NCBI GenBank assembly: GCA_937895705.1
Contig: CALBKM010000051.1
Span: 34,457-98,456, forward strand
Length of the DNA stretch: 64,000 bases
Direction of reading: 5' to 3'
Source: an uncultured Clostridia bacterium
GTDB taxonomy: Bacteria; Bacillota; Clostridia; Lachnospirales; Lachnospiraceae
Made by a program: the position numbers and the translations under genes. Shown here one piece after another: positions 17,330-26,663 of the stretch (within the stretch, counting starts at the first letter, position 1; each line of letters starts with the position of its first letter). The notes beneath the pieces are model-generated. The model saw only the letters and a list, made by a program, of their open reading frames with translations. It did not search any database and was not told the origin of the DNA.

Positions 17330-18202
17330 TCACGCCGTCTTCCCAGCAAACACATTTGCCAACCTTGCAAACTCCTGCAAAGTAAGGGCCTCTCCTCGTA
17401 TAGTCGGAGAATATCCGCAGACTTCCAGCGCCTTCGTCACTTCTTCCTTCGAAAAATTAAGCTCCGGCGAATTGGTCAACCCGTTTACTAAAGTCTTTCT
17501 CCGCTGGGCAAAAGAGGCACGAATCAGCTTGAATAAAAGCTTCTCATTCGCCACCTCCACGGCCGGCTTCTCATGAAGTGTCAGCCGAATTACCGCAGAG
17601 CCTACATTCGGCCGCGGCATAAAGCAATTCGGCGGTACATTGGCCGCAATATACGGCTCCGCATAATACTGCACAGCTAACGACAAGGCCCCGTAATCCT
17701 TGCTGCCCGGTCCCGCCTGCATGCGATCCGCCACTTCCTTCTGTACCATAACGGTGATGGAAGCCAGCGGCACTCCTGCCTCAAACAGTCCCATAATAAT
17801 CGGCGTCGTAATGTAATAAGGCAGATTTGCCACCACCTTAATCGGCCTGCCTCCGTTTTCTTCCTCTGCCAACTTCTTTAAATCCAGCTTCAATACATCG
17901 GAATTGATCACCTTCACATTATCATAGGCTGCAAGGGTATCCTCTGTTAAAATCGGAATGAGGTTTTTATCGATTTCCACCGCTATAACCTTTCTCGCAT
18001 TCTCGCAAAGATACTGAGTCATGGTTCCGATGCCCGGACCGATTTCCAATACACAGTCATCCTTTGTAATGTCCGCCGACCGAATAATCTTCTCCAGCAC
18101 GTGGGTATCAATTAAAAAGTTCTGACCAAACTTCTTCTGAAAATTAAACCCGTATTTATTTAAAATCGCTATGGTTTCTTTTGGATTACCTAAGGTTGCC
18201 AT
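17330..18202 (-). CDS. rsmA: 16S rRNA (adenine1518/1519-N6) dimethyltransferase RsmA/KsgA
   Basis: This encodes 290 residues. It methylates the two adjacent adenines in the 3' terminal hairpin of 16S rRNA during small-subunit maturation. The family signature KKFGQNFL is followed by the SAM-binding motif VLEIGPGIGTMT and the catalytic NLPYYI. The start at ATG 18202 has AAAGGAT upstream. It follows tatD by 56 bases in the common tatD-rsmA order of Firmicutes. Confidence 0.97.
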   Translation of the reverse strand: MATLGNPKETIAILNKYGFNFQKKFGQNFLIDTHVLEKIIRSADITKDDCVLEIGPGIGTMTQYLCENARKVIAVEIDKNLIPILTEDTLAAYDNVKVINSDVLKLDLKKLAEEENGGRPIKVVANLPYYITTPIIMGLFEAGVPLASITVMVQKEVADRMQAGPGSKDYGALSLAVQYYAEPYIAANVPPNCFMPRPNVGSAVIRLTLHEKPAVEVANEKLLFKLIRASFAQRRKTLVNGLTNSPELNFSKEEVTKALEVCGYSPTIRGEALTLQEFARLANVFAGKTA

Positions 18203-18258
18203 GTTTATCCTTTATCCCTTCCGCCCGTTTCCGGACAATAACTTTCATAAATACCGAC

Positions 18259-19035
18259 CTAGTCCAGACAATACAGCTTTCTTGCGTTCTCCTCCGTCAG
18301 GCTTTCTACTTCCTCTACCGTCATCCCCCGCAGCGCCGCAATTTCCTCTATTACAAGCTTAAGCAGTGTGGAATCGTTTCGCTTGCCACGGTACGGTACC
18401 GGTGCCAGATACGGACAATCCGTTTCAATCACCAGCTTATCAAGAGGCATGGTTTCCACCACTTCCTTTAACTTCTTTCCGTTCTTAAAGGTCACTACAC
18501 CGCCCACACCGATATAAAATCCCATATCGGTATATTCTTTGGCAATTTCCGCAGAACCGGAAAAACAATGAATCACGCCTCGCAGCTTCCCGCCGGATTC
18601 TTTGTATGCCTCCCGCATAATCTCCAGAGTTTCCTGAGTGGCTTCCCTGGAATGAATTACCACCGGCAGGTCTTTCTCAACGGCCAGGTCCAGCTGACGT
18701 AAAAACCATTCTCTCTGTACCTCATGAGGCGCCGTGTCCCAATAATAATCCAGTCCGATTTCCCCGATGGCAACAATCTTTTCCTCATCCGCCAACCGGG
18801 AAATCTCCGTAAACATCTCCTCCGTCAGTTCCCCCGCATGGTCGGGGTGAATCCCCGCCGCACCGTACACAAAAGGATATTTCGCCGTCAGCTCCCGAAT
18901 CCTCTTTAAAGAGGCCGGACTTGCACAAATATTTACTACCGTACCTACTCCTTTTTCGTTCAAAGAAGAAAGCACCGCATCTCTGTCTTCCTCAAAAGCC
19001 TCATCATCATAATGGGCGTGCGTATCAAAAATCAT
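18259..19035 (-). CDS. tatD: TatD family metal-dependent DNase/hydrolase
   Basis: This encodes 258 residues with the TIM-barrel amidohydrolase motifs MIFDTHAHYDD, AAGIHPDH, GEIGLDYYW, PVVIHSREA, HCFSGSAE and the closing ETDCPYLAP. TatD enzymes are two-metal hydrolases with 3'-5' DNase activity, active in DNA repair and fragment clearance. The neighbour rsmA lies downstream, the usual pair. All metal ligands appear present. Confidence 0.95.
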   Translation of the reverse strand: MIFDTHAHYDDEAFEEDRDAVLSSLNEKGVGTVVNICASPASLKRIRELTAKYPFVYGAAGIHPDHAGELTEEMFTEISRLADEEKIVAIGEIGLDYYWDTAPHEVQREWFLRQLDLAVEKDLPVVIHSREATQETLEIMREAYKESGGKLRGVIHCFSGSAEIAKEYTDMGFYIGVGGVVTFKNGKKLKEVVETMPLDKLVIETDCPYLAPVPYRGKRNDSTLLKLVIEEIAALRGMTVEEVESLTEENARKLYCLD

Positions 19036-19104
19036 ATCTAACCTCTGCTTCTTCCGTTGCTTCTGCCCCTTTGAGTCCGAACTTCCGCAACTAAACTTCC
19101 GTCA

Positions 19105-20142
19105 CTAAAAATTACCCCGAATAAATTCCAATCCGATCGCAAAAAATTCCCGCACATAATACTGTATGGTTACCGCAAAAAACTCCGTGGCACCCAATCC
19201 GGATACATTTGTATAACCCAGATTTTTTGCCAGTTTTACTGCCCGGAACACATGAAAATCATTGGTAACCAGAACCACATTCTTTGAAACAAAACGAACC
19301 GGAGCATCCTGTTCGGAACCCAACTCCCCTGCTTCTTCGGCCGCAGCATGCACCGCATCCGCTGTTCCGTCTTGGGACAGTGCACTCGTCGTCACCGCTG
19401 CATCCATCCCGGACATCCCGCGCTCATACCGCTGGATTACCTCTGCCGAAAACCTTAAATTTTCCGCCGTACTGGTGGATCGGTCCTCCAATAAAATCCT
19501 ATCCTCGGAAATACCGAGCCGCACCAGACCGCGTCGAATGGCTTCCGCCTCGCTGATGTTTTCTCCGTTTCCCTTGCCGCCGGAAGCGATGGCAACCGCC
19601 GCGGGATGTTCCTTCAAATACTCCGCAGCCGCACGGATTCTGGCAGAAAGCACCAAGGTCGGCATCTCTCCCCGCACCTGTGCTCCGAGAACAATCACAT
19701 ACTCGCCGTCATCGGAGGGAGCCTTTCTGCCTGCGGAAAACACCACCGCTTCCACCGTAAGAAACATTGCCATAAACAGCCAAAACAAGACACACAGGAA
19801 CACTGCTGCCGTTTTAAGCCGCGGCAACTTTCCGGTCAATACAAGAAACAACAACACCGCTGCAACAAGCGCAATCACACACGTCACCGGCCAAAACCAC
19901 AAAAAAGAGGTCCCCGTACCGGATGCATACACCACCGCCGTGGAATACAGGAGCGAAAACACGGTATATAACAACAGAACCACCAAAGTAATCCACAAAA
20001 ACACCTGCATTCCTTTGCTCCTTTCCATCCGTTTCACACGTTCTCCCACCGACAACCTCTCCTTTGACAAACAACGCGTAAGCCTGTCCAAATCAGACTT
20101 CTCCCGCTTTGAACACAAACCTTTCAAACACTTAAAACCCAT
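19105..20142 (-). CDS. YdcF/SanA/ElyC-type DUF218 membrane protein
   Basis: This encodes 345 residues. After a basic ~45-residue N-terminus come three or four hydrophobic helices (about residues 47-135), then a DUF218 domain with the hallmark YVIVLGAQVRGEMPTLVLSARI, GGKGNGENISEA and VLVTNDFHVFRAVKLAK. The family is linked to envelope integrity and vancomycin or cold sensitivity in E. coli (SanA, ElyC), but the reaction is unknown. About 35 residues rich in Ala/Gly/Glu (around 245-280) interrupt the domain before the VLVTNDFHVFRA segment. The start at ATG 20142 has AGGAGG upstream. A perfect 10-base tandem repeat lies 100 bases upstream. Confidence 0.88.
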   Translation of the reverse strand: MGFKCLKGLCSKREKSDLDRLTRCLSKERLSVGERVKRMERSKGMQVFLWITLVVLLLYTVFSLLYSTAVVYASGTGTSFLWFWPVTCVIALVAAVLLFLVLTGKLPRLKTAAVFLCVLFWLFMAMFLTVEAVVFSAGRKAPSDDGEYVIVLGAQVRGEMPTLVLSARIRAAAEYLKEHPAAVAIASGGKGNGENISEAEAIRRGLVRLGISEDRILLEDRSTSTAENLRFSAEVIQRYERGMSGMDAAVTTSALSQDGTADAVHAAAEEAGELGSEQDAPVRFVSKNVVLVTNDFHVFRAVKLAKNLGYTNVSGLGATEFFAVTIQYYVREFFAIGLEFIRGNF

Positions 20143-20240
20143 CCGTCAATCCTCCTGTGTAATGCGATGCCCATAAAGACCAATCAATAACCATCCTATA
20201 ACATCACTCTAACACAGAAACATTAACCTATTCTTGCAGA

Positions 20241-20260
20241 CTTCTTAAATCTTCTTAAAC
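20241..20260. repeat. Two tandem 10-base repeats upstream of the DUF218 gene
   Basis: The decamer CTTCTTAAAT occurs twice in a row (last base C in copy two). On the minus strand this reads TTTAAGAAG twice with 10-base spacing, the layout of direct-repeat binding sites for OmpR-type regulators. A regulatory role is inference only. Confidence 0.35.
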
Positions 20261-20278
20261 AAACTATTTCATTTTGCT

Positions 20279-21355
20279 TTAGCCAAAGGAATTCTCTATA
20301 TGCCAAAGTCCGTCCGTGTCTCCTTCGTACAGCTCCCAATCCGTATCGGACACTTCGATGTACCAGGCTTCTCCTTCGCACTCCATCCAGCCGTAATAAC
20401 TATCTCCCGCAATGTCATCATACCAGTATTGCCACAAATTCGGGCTGACATCCGTATTATACCATAGATAACAATCACTGTCATAATCATAATAGGACCG
20501 GGCACCGTAATCCCAAATAATGTGTTTCTCGTAGTCTTCGTTCTCGTCACAAATGCGGTAAACGTCCGGCGAAATCTCATCCAAATAAATATCGGTTCCG
20601 TAAATTTCCAGATTGGTTTCCGTCTCTTCTACCGAATCATACTCCTCTACCGGCTCACTTTCCGTGTAAATCACCCGTTCGAAGTCCGAGGAAGTCTCCC
20701 TACCCATGTTTGCCGTTGTGGCAAACATGATAACCATGATAACAATCGGCAAGGCAAAGCTAATCAGCATACTCTTTAACAAACGCTTCGAGATATTCTT
20801 TGCCATTTCGCCCGAGTCACTGTAAGAGTTGTAGGAAGCTTCCCGGGTACCGATATTGATAATTTCATCAATATACACCGGTGTCTTGTTCATTTCCGCA
20901 CCGCAATTTTTACAGGTCGGGTAGAACCCTTCCTTCCAATTAGCCTCTAATTCCGTACCGCAATAATCGCACACATAATGGGCTTCGTAAGACCCATCCG
21001 GCTTCTTAAAAACGATACTGTCCGCATCGTAATAGGTTCCGTTCTCATCGTAATACCCCTTCCGATAAGAAACCCCCGTCTTCTCATCCGTCCAGGCCTC
21101 ATTGTAATACATATAATCATGGTTTTTACAGCGCATCAACACGGACTTCTGTCTCAAATACGACGGAATACCTGTCGGCTGGTTCCTCCGAACCCTTCCG
21201 GAAGAAACCGACGATGTACTCCTGCTGTAAGAGCGTCTGTATGAACTGCTATGAGACGATCTGCTCCTTCTGCTCGACGAACTGCTCCGACTGCGTGAAC
21301 TACTGCTTCTGCTGCGCGAACTACTTGAACTTGAACTTCTTCTTCCCGGTGGCAT
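20279..21355 (-). CDS. Zinc-ribbon membrane protein with an N-terminal Ser/Arg-repeat region
   Basis: This encodes 358 residues. Residues 5-57 are almost only Ser and Arg, with RS/SR dipeptides. A middle part (65-165) has YRKGYYDENGTYYDADS and a four-Cys zinc ribbon (CDYCGTE...CKNCGAE). One transmembrane helix (about 190-212, SMLISFALPIVIMVIMF) follows. The tail of ~140 residues is very acidic and aromatic (Tyr, Trp, Asp, Glu), with repeated Tyr/Trp-Asp motifs. The charge split, strongly basic before the helix and strongly acidic after, fits an N-in, C-out topology. I do not recognise a function. ATG 21355 is chosen because GAGAGGAAG lies 4 bases upstream; a -10 TATAAT lies at 21379-21384. 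Confidence 0.7.
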   Translation of the reverse strand: MPPGRRSSSSSSSRSRSSSSRSRSSSSSRRSRSSHSSSYRRSYSRSTSSVSSGRVRRNQPTGIPSYLRQKSVLMRCKNHDYMYYNEAWTDEKTGVSYRKGYYDENGTYYDADSIVFKKPDGSYEAHYVCDYCGTELEANWKEGFYPTCKNCGAEMNKTPVYIDEIINIGTREASYNSYSDSGEMAKNISKRLLKSMLISFALPIVIMVIMFATTANMGRETSSDFERVIYTESEPVEEYDSVEETETNLEIYGTDIYLDEISPDVYRICDENEDYEKHIIWDYGARSYYDYDSDCYLWYNTDVSPNLWQYWYDDIAGDSYYGWMECEGEAWYIEVSDTDWELYEGDTDGLWHIENSFG

Positions 21356-21370
21356 AAAACTTCCTCTCAC

Positions 21371-21491
21371 TCAAATTAATTATACTCTATTTCACTTTTG
21401 TACTAACACTATAACAACACTCTATTTCCGCGTAGCCCTTCTTCAAACCGCAGAAATCCGATTATAAAAGGTAACCCATTTCAAAAACAGC
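21371..21491. other. Promoter-bearing leader region of the zinc-ribbon gene
   Basis: It contains the minus-strand -10 TATAAT (21379-21384) without a convincing -35. I see nothing else supportable here; the rest of the 415-base gap to metG is occupied by the inverted-repeat element. Confidence 0.35.
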
Positions 21492-21776
21492 CTCTAACCC
21501 CATAGGGAATCTTCATTGAAAACCTTCCTTCCGAGGAATGGTTTTCGAACATTATGCAGGGTATTAGGAAGTTCTTATTACTCCGAAAGTCTGTCAGCAA
21601 CGCTCGGACAGGACGTACGAGCGAGGTCGTCATAAGGCATGGATGCCGCATAAGACCGGTTGCGTTACACTATCATAACCTTTCCCGGAGGAATTAGAAC
21701 TGCTTATACCCGGAATACGAGAGAAAACCATTCCTCGGAAGAAAGGTTTTCTCGCAAGAAACTATCGGGGTTAGAG
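21492..21776. repeat. 285-base imperfect inverted repeat, possible structured RNA or MITE-like element
   Basis: The ends are CTCTAACCCC and GGGGTTAGAG. Inside, a 19-base stretch at 21528-21546 is matched exactly in reverse complement at 21723-21741, with flanking near-matches that extend the arms to about 30 bases and, more loosely, to about 90. The centre has its own nested helices: GCAAC/GTTGC (21597-21601, 21659-21663), CGCTCG/CGAGCG (21601-21606, 21618-21623) and GGTC/GACC (21625-21628, 21654-21657). As RNA this would be a long stem ending in a branched junction. No transposase is present and no target duplication is visible. It ends 10 bases from the metG stop. Confidence 0.65.
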
Positions 21777-21786
21777 TCGTCCCTTT

Positions 21787-23802
21787 TTAGCAGATTTCTG
21801 CGCCTGCCGGCATCTTCTTCTCCGGCGTCATCAGTGCCAGCTCACCGTTCTCATCCTCGGCACAAAGAAGCATACCTTCGGATACGATACCCGCAAGGGT
21901 TGCCGGCTTTAAGTTTACTAAAACCATCACCTTCTTGCCCACCATTTCCTCAGCGGAATAGTGCTGCTTAATACCGGATACAATCTGCTTTACCTGGCTA
22001 CCGATCTTTACCTGAGAGCAGAGAAGTTTCTTGGACTTCTTTACTTCCTCACAGGCAATAATCTCGCCGACCTGGAACTGCAATTTAGCAAAATCATCGT
22101 AGGTGATTTCCGGCTTTGCTTCAATATCAATCACAGACTCCTCTTCCTTCGCTTCCTCAGCACCGGTCACCGGAAGACCGAGACGCTTAGCTTCCGCTGC
22201 CGCCTCTGCCGCAGCTTCCGCACGCTGCTTCTCCTGAATTACAGCCACCTTCTCCATGACTTCCTTTGCGTCAAGACGGGCAAAGAGAATTTCCGGTGCT
22301 TCCGTTACCTTCGTACCGGACACATACAAACCGTAGCTCTTTAATTCTTCTTCGGTACGCTCCGTTGCGTTTAACTGTGCAAAAATCTTATCTGCGGTAC
22401 GCGGAAGGAAAGACTTAAGAAGAGACGCCCCGATACAAATGCTCTCAACTAAGTTGTAGAGCACGGTTGCCAGACGGTCTGCGTTTGCTTCATCCTTTGC
22501 CAGAGCCCACGGAGCGGTCTCATCAATATATTTGTTACAACGCTTGAACAAATTAAATACTGCGGAAATGGCATCTGCCACACGAAGCTTTTCCATCTTC
22601 TCTTCCACAAGGCCCGGAGTCTCGAGAGCCAAAGCCTTTAACTCTTCATCCACCGGCTCCGTTACGCCGCCGTTACGCACAACGCCGCCAAAATACTTGT
22701 TGCTCATGGAAATGGTACGGTTTACCAGGTTACCAAGGGTATTTGCAAGGTCAGCGTTAAGACGCTCCACCAAAAGCTCCCAAGTGATGGTTCCGTCGTT
22801 ATCAAACGGCATCTCGTGGAGTACAAAGTAACGTACCGCATCCACACCGAATAAATCCGCCATATCGTCCGCATAAATCACGTTTCCCTTGGACTTACTC
22901 ATCTTGTCGCCGCCCTGCAGCAACCACGGATGACCGAAAATCTGCTTCGGAAGCGGAATATCAAGGGACATAAGGAAAATCGGCCAGTAAATGGTATGGA
23001 AACGAATAATATCCTTACCGATTAAGTGTAAGTCTGCCGGCCATAACTTACCAAACTGCTCTGTCGGGTTGCCGTCCGCATCATAACCGATACCGGTGAT
23101 GTAATTGGTCAGTGCATCAAGCCATACATAAACCACATGCTTCGGGTCCTCTTCCACCGGAATACCCCACTTGAAGGAGGTACGGGACACGCAAAGGTCC
23201 TGTAAGCCCGGAAGCAGGAAATTATTCATCATTTCATTCTTACGGCTCACCGGCTGAATGAACTCCGGATGGGTATTGATGTGCTCAATGAGACGGTCCG
23301 CATACTTACTCATCTTAAAGAAATATGCCTCTTCCTTTGCCGGCTTCACCGCACGTCCGCAGTCCGGACACTTACCGTCAACAAGCTGAGAGTCGGTCCA
23401 GAAGGACTCACACGGGGTACAATACATTCCCTCGTACGCGCCCTTGTAAATATCGCCCTTGTCTACCATCTTCTTAAAGATCTTCTTTACCTGTGCCTCA
23501 TGGTCCGCATCGGTAGTACGGATAAACTTATCATAGGAAGTGTCCACCAAATCCCAGATACGCTTAATCTCACCGGAAACATTGTCTACAAACTCCTTCG
23601 GAGTGACGCCTGCCGCAGCAGCCTTCTCCTCAATCTTCTGACCGTGCTCGTCGGTACCGGTCTGCAAAAACACATCATAGCCCTGGAATCTCTTGTAACG
23701 GGCAATGCTGTCTGCCAAAATAGCCTCATAGGTGTTGCCGATGTGCGGCTTACCGGAGGTATACGCAATTGCGGTTGTAATGTAATACGGTTTCTTACTC
23801 AT
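21787..23802 (-). CDS. metG: Methionyl-tRNA synthetase
   Basis: This encodes 671 residues and charges tRNA-Met and initiator tRNA. The class I signatures are HIGN (in SGKPHIGNTYEA) and KMSKS. Zinc-knuckle cysteines (CTPC...CPDC) lie in the connective domain, and a C-terminal tRNA-binding (Trbp111/EMAP-II-like) domain (FQVGEIIACEEVKKSKKLL) follows an Ala/Glu-rich linker. The gene lies 116 bases after metI in the same direction with no terminator visible between them, so it may share the T-box-controlled transcript of the methionine importer. Confidence 0.97.
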   Translation of the reverse strand: MSKKPYYITTAIAYTSGKPHIGNTYEAILADSIARYKRFQGYDVFLQTGTDEHGQKIEEKAAAAGVTPKEFVDNVSGEIKRIWDLVDTSYDKFIRTTDADHEAQVKKIFKKMVDKGDIYKGAYEGMYCTPCESFWTDSQLVDGKCPDCGRAVKPAKEEAYFFKMSKYADRLIEHINTHPEFIQPVSRKNEMMNNFLLPGLQDLCVSRTSFKWGIPVEEDPKHVVYVWLDALTNYITGIGYDADGNPTEQFGKLWPADLHLIGKDIIRFHTIYWPIFLMSLDIPLPKQIFGHPWLLQGGDKMSKSKGNVIYADDMADLFGVDAVRYFVLHEMPFDNDGTITWELLVERLNADLANTLGNLVNRTISMSNKYFGGVVRNGGVTEPVDEELKALALETPGLVEEKMEKLRVADAISAVFNLFKRCNKYIDETAPWALAKDEANADRLATVLYNLVESICIGASLLKSFLPRTADKIFAQLNATERTEEELKSYGLYVSGTKVTEAPEILFARLDAKEVMEKVAVIQEKQRAEAAAEAAAEAKRLGLPVTGAEEAKEEESVIDIEAKPEITYDDFAKLQFQVGEIIACEEVKKSKKLLCSQVKIGSQVKQIVSGIKQHYSAEEMVGKKVMVLVNLKPATLAGIVSEGMLLCAEDENGELALMTPEKKMPAGAEIC

Positions 23803-23918
23803 AATTTTTTCCTTCTTTCTTTTTTATTAAAGTAAATCTGCTTTCTCTATATCATTCTTAAAGGGCATCGAACCGACACACCTTTCATGGGATTCTGAAT
23901 CTGCCGATCCGTCCCCCG

Positions 23919-24623
23919 CTAATGCTTCACCCGTCGGTCTAACTTTACCGCCAGCTTTGTTCCCACGCTCTGGAATACCTGTACCAGCACAATGAGAATA
24001 ATAACGGCAATTAACATGACAAGGTACTTATATCGATAATATCCGTAGTTAATCGCAATTTTACCGAGGCCGCCGCCACCGATGATACCGCTCATGGCAG
24101 TGTATCCGAGAATAGTGGTAATGGCAATGGTAAAATTGGATATCAACGACGGAATACTTTCCGGCAACATTACCTTCACAATAATCTGCATCGGAGAAGC
24201 TCCCATACTCTGGGCCATCTCGATAATATTCGGATTCAGTTCGCGCAGACTGCTCTCCACCAGCCGTGCCACAAACGGAAAGGCCGCTATGACGAGAGGT
24301 ACGATGGATGCCGTAGTTCCTACGGAGGTTCCCACAATCAGTCTTGTAAGCGGGAATACCAAAATCATCAAGATCAAAAACGGGATGGAACGGAGCAAGT
24401 TAATCACCACGTTTAATACATGCATGACACCCTTCGGGAGCGGCAATACGCCGTCCTTTTCCCCTGCTACCAGTAAAATGCCCAACGGCAGACCGAGCAA
24501 AATAGCAAAGGCCGTAGCCAATACCGTCACATAAGTGGTTTCCCACAGTGCAAAAGGCATTTCTTCCTTTAAAATCGTCAGTGCTTCGGAAATCGCTTCC
24601 GACGTAAACATTTTATCAAGCAT
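23919..24623 (-). CDS. metI: D-methionine/methionine ABC transporter permease MetI
   Basis: This encodes 234 residues with five to six membrane helices and the EAA loop (ESSLRELNPNIIEMAQSMGASPMQIIVKV) that docks on the ATPase. It forms the membrane channel of the MetNIQ importer. Its ATG lies within the last codons of metN (8-base overlap), indicating coupled translation. Confidence 0.94.
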   Translation of the reverse strand: MLDKMFTSEAISEALTILKEEMPFALWETTYVTVLATAFAILLGLPLGILLVAGEKDGVLPLPKGVMHVLNVVINLLRSIPFLILMILVFPLTRLIVGTSVGTTASIVPLVIAAFPFVARLVESSLRELNPNIIEMAQSMGASPMQIIVKVMLPESIPSLISNFTIAITTILGYTAMSGIIGGGGLGKIAINYGYYRYKYLVMLIAVIILIVLVQVFQSVGTKLAVKLDRRVKH

Positions 24624-25626
24624 TTCCCGTCACCTCCGTTACCAGTACATTTCCGCCCTTGATAAGATAACGGATAGCACGCTGTACCGTTTCTTCCTCC
24701 TCCGGAAGACCGAGAAGCATGTTACCGTATACCTTATCTCCGAGACATTTGGTGGATGCGTACAAAATATTGGCCGCAATCTTTTCATCAATGGCCATCT
24801 GGGTAATGAGCGGCGCCCCCGCTGCCATTGCCCCGTTAAACACCACGCGAAGAACACGTTCCCCCGGATGTACCGGAACCACTTCCTCTTCCCCATCCGG
24901 GAATACAAGACGCTTTGCCGCATCGGACTGCGGGTCCGCAAACACTGCAGAAACTTCTCCCTCTTCGGCTACCACACCACCGTCCAGAATTGCCACACGA
25001 TTACAAATCTCTTCCACCACACTCATCTGGTGGGTAATAATAATAATCGTAATACCGAGACGTTCGTTGATATCCTTGAGAAGCTCTAAAATATCATGAG
25101 TGGTCTTCGGATCCAGCGCACTGGTAGCTTCATCACAGAGAAGCACCTTCGGTTGGGTTGCCAACGCTCTTGCAATAGCGATTCGCTGCTGCTGACCACC
25201 GGACAACTGGGCAGGATAGCTTCCTGCCTTATCCGGAAGACCAACGATTTCCAGAAGTTCCATGGCGCGCTTTTTCGCGTCCTCTTTCTTTACACCTGCC
25301 AGCTCCAACGGAAAACAGATATTCCGAAGACAGGTCTTCTGCATCAAAAGATTAAAGCCCTGGAAAATCATGGTCACATCCCGGCGCACCTCACGAAGCG
25401 CCTTCTTAGAAAGCGCTCCCAGGTCCTTTCCGTCCATAAGCACGGAGCCTTCCGTCGGCCGCTCCAACATATTGATACAACGTACCAGTGTACTCTTTCC
25501 CGCACCGCTCATACCGATGATACCATAAATATCACCGTCGTTTACGGTCAGGGAAATGTTCTTTAATGCCTCCACCGTTCCGGCCGCTGTCCGGAAGGTT
25601 TTGGACAAATTTTTAATTTCTATCAT
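24616..25626 (-). CDS. metN: Methionine ABC transporter ATP-binding protein MetN
   Basis: This encodes 336 residues. Walker A is GMSGAGKST, the signature LSGGQQQR, and Walker B VLLCDEATSALD. The C-terminal ~80 residues (VLRVVFNGAMAAGAP onward) form the NIL regulatory domain, which in E. coli MetN binds methionine and inhibits transport. It lies between metQ and metI and is translated in overlap with metI. Confidence 0.95.
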   Translation of the reverse strand: MIEIKNLSKTFRTAAGTVEALKNISLTVNDGDIYGIIGMSGAGKSTLVRCINMLERPTEGSVLMDGKDLGALSKKALREVRRDVTMIFQGFNLLMQKTCLRNICFPLELAGVKKEDAKKRAMELLEIVGLPDKAGSYPAQLSGGQQQRIAIARALATQPKVLLCDEATSALDPKTTHDILELLKDINERLGITIIIITHQMSVVEEICNRVAILDGGVVAEEGEVSAVFADPQSDAAKRLVFPDGEEEVVPVHPGERVLRVVFNGAMAAGAPLITQMAIDEKIAANILYASTKCLGDKVYGNMLLGLPEEEETVQRAIRYLIKGGNVLVTEVTGNA

Positions 25627-25737
25627 GACTTCACCTCCGTCACCGGACAGACCTGCCGGGACTTCCTTTCTGCCGATTAATACTCCACAAAATCTTACAT
25701 GATGCCTTTTTCCAAAAAACGGTTACCATCCGGTCAA

Positions 25738-26592
25738 TTACTGCTGCCCTTTGATAGCCTCAAGAGATGTCTGCTTGCCGCCGTAAATACCCATCGGCTC
25801 CACATGAACAGCACTTGCGGATACGATATGGGTACCGTTCTGTGCATTAAAATCATTCAAATACGGTGCATGCTGGAAGTAGTTTGCATCTACCTCACCG
25901 CTCTCAACCACATTGTTCGGCTGCACATAATCGGTGTACTCGATAATCTCAAGGGTAATATCCTTTGCCGCAAGAATGTCCTTGGCAATCTCTAAAATTT
26001 CTGCATGCGGAGTCGGAGAAGCCGCAACGGAAATCTTGCTACCTGCCAGTGCCCCGTAATCTACGGACGCGTCGTAACCGTCACCCGGCTCTGCCACAAC
26101 GCTGACAACCGCACCCGCATAGGTCTTACCGATATAATCAGCCACCGCACTGCTCTCTAATGCCGCTACAAGGGCTTTAATCTTATCCGTGGACTCATTG
26201 CCTTCCTTAACCGCAAGAATGTTACTGTAAGCGGAAAATGCGCCTTCAATGGCAAGGGAATCCTCCACCGGATTAATGTCTGCGGAAATGGCATAATTGG
26301 AATTGATAACCGCGTAATCCACATCCTGCAATACGTTCGGAAGCTGTGCCGCCTCTACCTCGTTAAAGGAAATGTTGTACGGATTCTCCGCAATGTCTCT
26401 TACGGTTGCGGTAATGCCCGCACCTTCCTTTAAGGTAATATACCCAAGTTCCTCCAAAAGAAGCAGTGCTCTTGCCTCATTGGTGGTGTCGTTCGGAACC
26501 GCAATAGTGATTCCCTTGTCCTTGCCGCATCCTGCGAAGCAAGCGATTGCCAAAACTGCCGTTACTAAAAGTGCTGTGATTCTTTTCTTCAT
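25738..26592 (-). CDS. metQ: Methionine-binding lipoprotein MetQ
   Basis: This encodes 284 residues of the NlpA family. A signal peptide ends in the lipobox CFAGC, so it is membrane-tethered outside and delivers methionine to MetNI. Conserved segments include ISFNEVEAAQLPNVL, VDYAVINSNYA and EVDANYFQHAPYLNDF. I start it at ATG 26590-26592, behind AAAGGAG, because this gives a clean signal peptide; the longer in-frame start lacks a ribosome site. It is the first gene after the T-box leader. Confidence 0.94.
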   Translation of the reverse strand: MKKRITALLVTAVLAIACFAGCGKDKGITIAVPNDTTNEARALLLLEELGYITLKEGAGITATVRDIAENPYNISFNEVEAAQLPNVLQDVDYAVINSNYAISADINPVEDSLAIEGAFSAYSNILAVKEGNESTDKIKALVAALESSAVADYIGKTYAGAVVSVVAEPGDGYDASVDYGALAGSKISVAASPTPHAEILEIAKDILAAKDITLEIIEYTDYVQPNNVVESGEVDANYFQHAPYLNDFNAQNGTHIVSASAVHVEPMGIYGGKQTSLEAIKGQQ

Positions 26593-26663
26593 AGTTTTGT
26601 CTCCTTTCAATTGCGTGTTTGCGTGCAATGGTGCTTTGTACCTCACTTAGCCTGCACGCAAAT

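Noticed and set aside
19060..19110. Shared 13-mer CCGAACTTCCGCA at about 16582 and 19077
   Set aside because: Too short and with no flanking similarity; chance match is the simpler explanation.
23850..23890. GGTTCGATGCCC on the minus strand before metG, like a tRNA T-arm
   Set aside because: The flanking bases do not pair as a T-stem and no acceptor or anticodon arm is present.
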